A stretch of 64,000 nt of DNA from Bradyrhizobium sp. Ce-3 (GTDB taxonomy: Bacteria > Pseudomonadota > Alphaproteobacteria > Rhizobiales > Xanthobacteraceae): the NCBI RefSeq assembly GCF_022835695.1, contig NZ_BQUV01000004.1, positions 62,001 to 126,000 on the forward strand, written 5' to 3'. The position numbers were made by a program, and so were the translations under genes. Below, piece after piece: positions 51,701-60,700 of this stretch (positions within the stretch are counted from its first letter, which is position 1; each line of letters starts with the position of its first letter). The notes beneath the pieces are model-generated. The model was not told the origin of the DNA. It ran no database searches and saw only the letters and a list, made by a program, of their open reading frames with translations.

Positions 51701-54700
51701 ATGGAGCCGGTACCGGTGCGCACCAATGTTGGGATGTAGACTGTGCCGCCAACGATCGCCAGCGAGCTCGAATAGGAGGTGTGGCCATCGATGGCGACGT
51801 TGCCCGTGACGGTGGGCGACTGCGACGACAACGAGATCACCGCATGAGGATCGACCGGCGATGCATTGCCGGTGAAGGCAGCGCCGGCAACGATGTCATA
51901 GGAGAAGCTGCCCTTGCCGCTCACGGCTGCCGACATCAGTTGCGACGCCGACGTGGTGTTGAAGACGACGCTAGGGATTCCGCCAGGCGGATTATAGATC
52001 GCAGGGTTGTTGGCGATCCGGTCGGCGGGAGCGATCGGATCTCCCGCAGGCATGTAGCTCCCCTGCAATGCAGTGTAGGCCGGCGGCGGTGCCGGCGGCG
52101 TAACCGCGATCGCGGCGAGAACTCCGCCGGCGAAATCTAACCCGCCGGCATTGTCCAAGCCCGCCGACAGGCTTGCCGAAGGAATCAGATTGTTCAGTCT
52201 GCCCTTACCGCTGTCGACCAGGTTGGTATTGATGACGCTGAGGAAATAAGCCGTCCACTTCGTCGCATAGTCCCCTGACGCAGCGACCACGTTGCCGCTC
52301 ACTGAATTGTACACCAACCTGCCGGGATTGCTTAGATTGTAATACACCGTTGATGTGGTGGGCGCGGCCGGGATCGCGTTGAGGGACGGATCCAGGTTAA
52401 AAGTGTTTCTTGCCTGAGCGTATGCCACGAAATCGGCATAGGACAGCACGATCCCGCCTTGCGCCGAAACGCCGGTGGACGGATTGATCCCGTTGACATT
52501 GACCCCGATCAACTCGGTCTCGTAGGCGCGGAACATCCGCAGATACTGCGAATAATACAGATTGTACTGATCGATCACCGCCGGATCGCTGGAGGAGATG
52601 ACGACCGGCTGCGCCAGTTTGAACTGCAGCGCCAGCGCGTTGTAGGCGGCGTCCGACAGGCCGAAGAAAGCCGCGTTGGGCGAGGCCGTGGGCGCTGAAG
52701 GGCCTGACCACGAACCATTGGTCTTCACCAGATAATCGACGATGCCGCTCGAGCTGTAGACCGGATTGGTGCCGTCCGGGAGCATGCTGAAATAGGCTTG
52801 ATAGAGGCTCGAATTGATCTCGCTCGCATAAAGCGAGGCGGCGTCCCCGCCGAGTGACCTGTAGTTGACGAAGAAACCGTCGCTCACCGACGCGTTGATG
52901 TTGACGTTGTTCCTGGCCTGCAGCACCAGCGATCCGGGCTCGCCGCCACCGGCGGTGCGATACACCAGCGAGACGTGGCCGGACGCATCGACGCTGCCGG
53001 CGCCGAGATTCCAGTTGCTGGCGACCGTGATGTTGCCGCTGTTGATGTCGAGGCTCGGATTGATCAGGTCGATCTCAGGCCGCACATGCATGCCGCCGAA
53101 TCCCGCGCCGCCGCCCGCAGGCGTCACGGCGACGTTCTGGACGAATTTGGCCAGCGTGTCCTGATAGAAGCCGACGTGATCGTCATTGGCCAGCGAGACG
53201 ATGAAGACGTTCCCGGTCGCCAGCGGCGCCTGCGGCGTCGGCGCCACGATCGGATTGCCGTTTGGATCGGTCGTGCTGCCGTCCTGGTAGGTGCCCGGCA
53301 GCGGATTGCCGGCCGCGTCGAACCATCCGGCGGGATCGATGATGCCGTCGAAATGCAGCTTGCCGGTCGAGCTGTCGGTGGTGCTCCACACCGCGTAGGG
53401 ATTGAGCACGACGCCCCTGCCGATCGGATTGCCACCGCCGTCGACCACGCCGATGACGGTACCGCGGAAATCGACGTTGACGGTGTTGTTGGCGAGGATC
53501 GGCGCACGGATGATGACCGAGCCGCCGGAATTGTTGATGTTGGCCCCGCCCGGACCGCCGCTGACATTGAACGTCGCGCCCGGCGCGACGCTGATCGTGC
53601 CCGACGTCGTGATGTTCTGGTAGCCGTAGGTGGCATTGACGGAGCCGTCCGGCGTGCCCGTGGTGCCGAGCGTGATGGTGCCGCCGGTCTGCACCAGGCT
53701 GGCCGCGGCGTAGGCCGGATCGGACGGATCGCCCGCGACGTAGGACGCATTGAGCACCGCGCTGCCGCCGATGCTGACGCCGCCGGTCGTGACCGTGCCG
53801 GTGGTGATGCCGGCGCCGTACAGCGAGATCTGGCCGCCGCTCGGCCCGCTCGCATCGATGGTGCCGTCGACGATCACGCTGCCATTATTCGCAACCAGCA
53901 GAACCTTGTCGGAGCTGAGGGTCTGCCCCGCCTCGATGCGGATGTCGCCATTGCCGAGGCGCACCGAGAAGCCGCCGCCGAATGCCGTGAGCGGCAGACC
54001 GGCCGCTCCGCCGAGATTGGCTGCCTGCAGCGTGAAACTGCCGCCGAGATCCTTGAATGCCGCGCTGCCGTCGAGGGCGCCGTCGAGCGTCGCGGTGTTC
54101 GCGGCCAGGATCGACAGCGAACCGGCGAAGCCGCGGCCCGAGCCGGCCACACTGACGATGGCGCCCTGCCCGATGATCACGTTGCCGGTCGTCGACGCGA
54201 GTTGCACGTCGCCGCCCGGTGCGTCCTGAACCACATCGAGAATCGTGATCCGCGAGCCCGACGCATCGATGACCGCGCCGCTGCCAAGCACCACATCGCC
54301 GGCGGTCGCGGTCAGGCTGACCTTGCCGGACAGCGCCTGGATCGTCGCAGTATCGGAGATCGACGCGCCCGCGATGGCGAGGACACCGCCGATATTGCCG
54401 GCGACGCTCGCCGGCTTGGTGCCCGCGCCGGTGACGAGACTGACATTGCCCAGTGTGCTCAGCGATTGCGTCGCGCCGCTGTTGACCACGATGACCGGCG
54501 CCGACAGCACCATGTTCGCAGCACCGCCGCCGCCGCCCGAGAACGTCACCACGGGCAGGCTCGAATAGCCGGTGCCGCCATTGGTCAGCTTCACGCCGGT
54601 GACGGCACCGCCCGACACCGTCGCTGTGGCGGTCGTGGTCGTGCCCGTCGTATTGGTTCCGCTGATCTTGATGGTCGGGGTGCCGAGGTAACCGTCACCC

Positions 54701-57700
54701 GGATTGGTCAGGTTGATTCCGGTCACGTTGACGACGGCCTGCGCCGCCGTGCCTGCGCCGCCGGCATTGGCGAACGAGAACGTGGGCATGCTGGTATAGC
54801 CCGTCCCCGGATTGGTGACGGTCACGCCGACCACGCCGAGCGACGCGGTGAAGTCCGCGCCGCCATCGCCCGTGGCGCTGTCGATCGAGATGAAGTCGAC
54901 AAAGCCGGGGAAGCCAGACCCCGCCGAGGTGAGCTTGACGCCGGTAACCGCGCCGCTCGAATTGACGACGGCCGTGCCGGTCGCGGTGATCGGGTTGCCA
55001 TTGTTGTCGGTTCCGAACACCGTGACGAGATCGCCGTTGTTGTAGCCCGAACCGCCGCTGACCACGGCAATGCTGACCACGCCGAGCGATGCGACGGCCT
55101 CGGCGCCGGATCCGCCGCCACCCGAGACGATCACGTCGGGGATGCCGAAGTAGCCGCTGCCGGGGTTCGCGATCGTGATGCCGCCGATATTGAACGTCAG
55201 CGCTGCACTCGCAACCGATGCTGAATCGAGCGTGCCGTTGCCGGTGAACGCAACAGCCTTGCCGGCGTTGAAATAGATCTGGCTGAAGCCGCCGAGGTGC
55301 TTGGTGCCGACGTCCTCGGTGATGACCTCCGAGGCATTGAGGGTCAGCGTGCCGCCGGCGCCGGTGATGCCGGTTCCGGTGGCGCCGCGGGTGTTGGCGA
55401 GATCGATGTTGGTGGCGTTGACCGTGGTGTTGCCGCCCTGCCCGTACAGACCGGCGCTGTCGAACGTCAGCGTGCCGATCGGATGCGCGGCATCGCCGAT
55501 CTGCAATCCGCTGGCGTCGTAGAGATTGATCACGGTGGCGCTGCGCAGCCGCACCGAGACCGCGTCGTTGAAGTTTGCGAGCACCGCGGAGTTCAGCACG
55601 ATGCCGCTGCTGCCGCCGCCGATATTGATCACCGATCCGGCGATGTCGTAGTTCCTGGCGTTCAGGCTGGCATCGGAGGCGAGCGTGCCGCTGCCGCTGG
55701 TATCGAGCGTCAGCGCATTGCCGCCGTCGATGACCGCGCCGGCGCCGACTGAGAACGCCCCGAGCGGCACCGGGCTGCTCGGCGCCGGACCGCTGCCGGC
55801 ATATTGTCCCGGCACATAGAGGCGGTTGACCTTCACCGTGTCGCCATTCGAGACACGCAGCAGCGCGCCGTCGCCGCTGGCGAACACATAGCTGTTGTCG
55901 GCCTGCTTGACCGGCAGCGCGCCGATCGTGATGTCACGGTCGGTGCCGCTGGGCACCGTGCCGACCGCCCTGACGACGCTGCCGTCGCCGATGACGAGGC
56001 CCCTGCCGACGGCGAGCCCGCCATCGCCGGCCAGCGAAACCAGAAGCAGTTCAGGACCGGTCAGGGGATGCGCCGCGTCGGTCAGGACCTCGAGATTGAG
56101 CGCGGTCGCGGTGATGTTCTGCACGCCGTTGACGATCTGTGCGGTGCCGCCGATCAACACCGACGACGCCCCGAGCCCGCTGATCTGATCGGCATTGAGC
56201 ACGAGATAATTCACCGCGCCGGTGCAGCCGGGCGCGCTGCCGCCGAGGCAATCGTCCGCCGGCACGGTCTTGTCGGCAGCGAGCACCAGAATGTTGCTGC
56301 CGCCGATCTGAACCTGGCCGCCGCCACCGACCAGCCCCGGTGCGAGAACACTGGTGCCGGGCGCGAAGCGGTTGGTGCCGGCAAGGTCGAGCGAGTTGAT
56401 GGCGCCGAGCACCAGCACGCCGCCGTCGATCGGCAGCGGTGGCGGCGCCTTGCCCGCGGCGAGCGCCTGGTTGCGGAAATAGGTCGTGCCCGAGGTGATG
56501 TCGATCCGGGAGTATTGCGACCACACCGCCTGCGACTGCAGCTGGAAGACTGCCGATTGCGACGCGCGCGCGCCGGTCAGGCTGTTGCCGAGCGTGCCGG
56601 TGACGTATTGCGAGCCGTCGGCGCTGGAAGTGCTCGCGACCGTGTTCGGATTGACGTTGTTGGCGACCTGGACGACGCGGTAGGCGCCGGGCAGCGTGGC
56701 ATACATTCCCGGCAGCAGCGTGTAGGTGCCGGCGGGAATGCCGCTGCCGGCGCCGATGGTCACCGACTGGCCCGGCGCGATCGCGTTGGCGAATGGCTGC
56801 CTGGATCCGGCCGCTGCCGTGGCGTTGGTGCCGGCCGGAATCACCAGGCCGGAATAATACGGAGCGAAGGCCAGATTGGAATCATAGGCCGCAACCGTCG
56901 CCGAATAGGTCGGGACCAGGGCATAGACCTGGCGGCCGTCGGCGTAGGTCGATGTGATGTTGCCGTTGGCGAGGTTCTGCTGGTAGGTCGCGAGCACGTT
57001 GCGGCTGCCGCCGGTGCCAGCGACAAACTCCGTGGCATAGACATCCCCACCGCCGTTGAGGTCGAGCACGGCGCCGGACTGGGTGGCCACGTCAGTGCCG
57101 AACAGGCTGATCGATTTGCTGGGCGGCGCGGCGAGCACCGGCGGCACGATGGCTGTGCCGTTGATATTGCCGTCATACCAGGTGGTGCCGTCGATGGTGT
57201 AGCCGTCGGGGATGACGAGGCCCGCAGCAGAGACCGAGGTCAGGCTGCCCGCGGTCAACTTCACGCTCTCCGTTGGCGCTAATGCCTGCTGAGTAAAGTC
57301 GAGGCCAGTCGCATTCTTGATCGCGCTGCCGATCTGGGCCGGGAGGTCGCTGGCCGTTCGCAAGCCCAGGATGATGTTGCCGAGCGGCGCCCAGAGCGTG
57401 CCGCCCTGCACGATCGTCTGCGCGCTCACTACGATGCTTCCGCCCGCCGAGAGCGGTGCCGTCGGCACACCGTTCTGGCCGATGGTGATCGTGCTGGCGG
57501 ACGGCGACGTGCCGGTCGACATCAACAGGAAAGCGGTGTTGCTGACCGGATAGATCTCCGCTGCACGCAGCGCGAGATTGCCCGGAACGACCAGCGCCCC
57601 GCCAAAGGTCGTCTCTCCAGAACCCGGACCGCCGTCGATAAAGCCATAGTAGTTCGGCAGCAGCCGGATGGCGCCGGCACTGGTCAAGTTCGCATTGCCG

Positions 57701-60700
57701 ACATTGTCGAGCCCAATGGCGCGCTCGAGGTCGATCCATTGCGCAGTCACGTTCAATGTGCCGGCGCCGGTTGCCGGCACGATCGACCCGAGCGCCCCGG
57801 TGCCGCCAACCACGCGAACATAGCCGGCGTTGAGATTGACGGTCGAAGCGTCCGAAATCGCGAAGTGTCCGTTGCGCGCATAGAGGGTCAAGGCGCCGGG
57901 GATCGTGACATTGAGCGAACCGTCGAACGCAAGGCTTCGCGAATTCAGCGTCACGGAATCGAAACCGCTGTTGCTCAGCGTATCGGCGCCGATGAATGCG
58001 CCGGGCGCAGCTGTCGCGCCCGACGCCGGCAGGTTCGTTGCGACCACACCGGGCTGCTCCACGACGATCGTGTCAGGCGTCGGCGGAGCGCCAACCGCAG
58101 TGTTGTTGATGACGCCGATGGTCAGGCTGCCGCCGGTCGCGAGCGGCGCGCCGCCGGCCGCATCGACGGTGCCGGCAAAATAGACCGTCGTGCCGGAGAG
58201 CTGCAGGCTGCCGCCATTGCTCCACGCCGCCTGCCCGACGAAGTGCGGCCCGGAACTGCTCGCCGGCAATTGGATCAGGTTGCTGTCTGCGGTCACGGCT
58301 GCGCCCTGCAGATTGAACTGCGCAGCCGGCTCCGCCACCACGGTGGTGGCCAACAGCGAGATGCTGCCGCCGTCGCGCACCGTGCCGGTGGAATAGCTGA
58401 TCACCTGCGGATTGGGCACGAACACGCCGCTGACGTCGAGCACGGCGGTCGCGCCGACGCGCAGGTCGACCGTATTGACGTTGATGCTGCCCGCCGGCGC
58501 CGTGATGCTGCCGAGAATGGTCGCGCTCGCGTTCGAGTTCAGCGAGACGCTCGCCAGCGGATCGGTGACGATGGCTGCGCCGCGATCGATCAGGATATCC
58601 GTCCCGCCCAATGTCAGGCTGACCGGCTTGCGCAAGCCGTCGGGCAGCACGCCGAGCGTCGCGAAATCGCGCACCCGTGCGCCGGTCGGAATCCGCACCT
58701 CGCGGCCGGTGGGCATGGCGGTCGGCTGTTGAGTCAATTGCAGCTGCGTGCCGGCGGTCACGGTGACGCCGCCACAAATGCCAGTCAGGGCATACTGGGC
58801 GAAGCCACCGCTCGTGAAAAACGAAGGCGGCAACACAAGCTGGCCCGCCCGGTTGTCTGATACGCCTGCCCCCGCAATCGACGATCCAGCGTAGTTGGCG
58901 ATCGCGTTGGCCACTGCGCCGGAAAAGTACGATGTGACGTCCGCCGTCGCGCCATCGACCGCAATGGTGGACGTCTGCAGCGTCAGCGTCCCGCCGCCGT
59001 CGAAGCCGCCCGCGTAGATCGTGCCACCCAGCAACACATTGGCCTGATCGGGATGATTGACAGTGCCGTCGGGATTGGTTCCGTGAGGGGGAACGTTGAA
59101 GTCCGATTGGCCTTGGTCGCTGCCTGGATGGCCGGAGAAGGTGCCGGTGTAGGTGGATAGGGTCAGGCTACCACCCTTGCCGACCGGCAGGCCATCGGTC
59201 CCGATCTTGATCTTGCCGGTGGTATCGACATAACCGCCGCCGGACACGTCGATCACGCTTCCGGGGGAAAGTACGATGCTCTGGGTGACGTCGACGAATG
59301 CGCCGTCATGGTCATCCGGCCCATAGCTGGCGGAGATCGTCGTGATGCTCACGCTGCCGCCGTTGACGTAGGCACGCCCTTCGAGCTGATCCGACGACAG
59401 GCCGGTGTCGTTGACCCAGCGACCGCGGACGTCAAGGACCGCATGCGGCCCAAGGACCACGGCCGGCACAGGCGGCTGGTGTGACGGCTTCTTGATGGGA
59501 TAGGTGAAGCCGGTGAGGCTGATCTGGCCGGCGGGCGCGCTGAGCGTACCGTCGATGATGGCGACATTGTCCAGGGTGATGCTGCCGCCCGGTCGTACTG
59601 ACAAGGTGGCGTTGGTCGCCATGTCGAGCCGGCGCGCCCCTTTGATCGAGACCGCGCCGAGCGCCGCATTGGACAGCACATCGGTGAAGACCGGAAATAT
59701 GCCGTTGGCGAGCGTCGGCGACCAGTTGGACGCGTTGGCCAAGTTCAAGCCGTTCAGGCCGTACGGGTCCGATCCCGCATCGGCCTGCGGAGTGAGCACG
59801 ACATGTTGCGTGCTGTCGCTCTGTGCCGGAACGGCGAACGTGATGTTCAGCGACGCGCCATTCGGCATCTGGTCGGCGGGTGCGAGATTCGACGATCCGG
59901 CCAGCGCGCGCTGGCGGCTGCCTGCCACCACATTGCCGATGATGTCGTTGACGATCGGATTGATCGCCGCGACGGTGACCGAGCCGGCGTTGGCGCCGCT
60001 GATGTAGCTCGCCTCGTAGTGCGTATTGCTGCCGCCGCCCCATGGACTGAGATAGATCTCGGTCAATTTGGTATCGACGACGCCATTGACCTTGTGCAGC
60101 ACCGTGAAACCGCCGCCGACGCCGACATAGGCGATGGTCGGATCGGCGCGGCCGATGTCGTAGATGCGCCCGTCGGCGCCCAGCAGGCGGGTGGTGCTGA
60201 TCGTGCCGCCGGTGTACTGCACATAACCGGCCGACACGTTGATGGTCGCGCCCGGCTGCTGCACGACATTCTTTCCCGATGTCGCGAAATTGCCGCCGAC
60301 GGTGAGGATCTGGTCGATGCTCTGCGGGATCAGCCCGACATAGCCGGCTGCGTTGAGCAGCGGCGAGCCGACCCATTGCACGCCATCGGCGCGGGTGCCG
60401 CTCAGCCGTGCATCGATGGTCACGGTCTTGCCGATCAGCGCCTGGGCAAGCGGGCTGTCGGCGACTTCGGCGGCTGTGACGAGGATGCTGATCTGGTTGA
60501 TCGACATCGGCAGCGTCACGCCGGCGATGCCGGAGAGATCGATGGTGCTGCCGTTCTCGAGCAGGACCGTGCCGCTGGTGGGGACGGCGCCAGGATCTGC
60601 CACGACCCCGGCGCGAATGCTCAGCGCCGCGCCGGGCGCCTTGATCAGCGCGCCGGCATCGCCCGCGCCGCTGCCTCGCACGTCGACGCTGCCCGCCGCC

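Noticed and set aside
54530-55200. Repeats that could be mistaken for a CRISPR array
   Set aside because: They are in-frame protein repeats of varying sequence, without constant DNA repeats and unique spacers.
52975-55224. Plus-strand 749-codon frame
   Set aside because: Antisense to the haemagglutinin; Arg/Asp/Ala repeats reflect the complement of Gly/Ala/Val codons.
50300-59500. Apparent mosaic of codon use within the haemagglutinin gene
   Set aside because: Some stretches looked less GC-rich, but I could not measure this reliably, and low-complexity Asn/Thr-rich repeats explain much of it.
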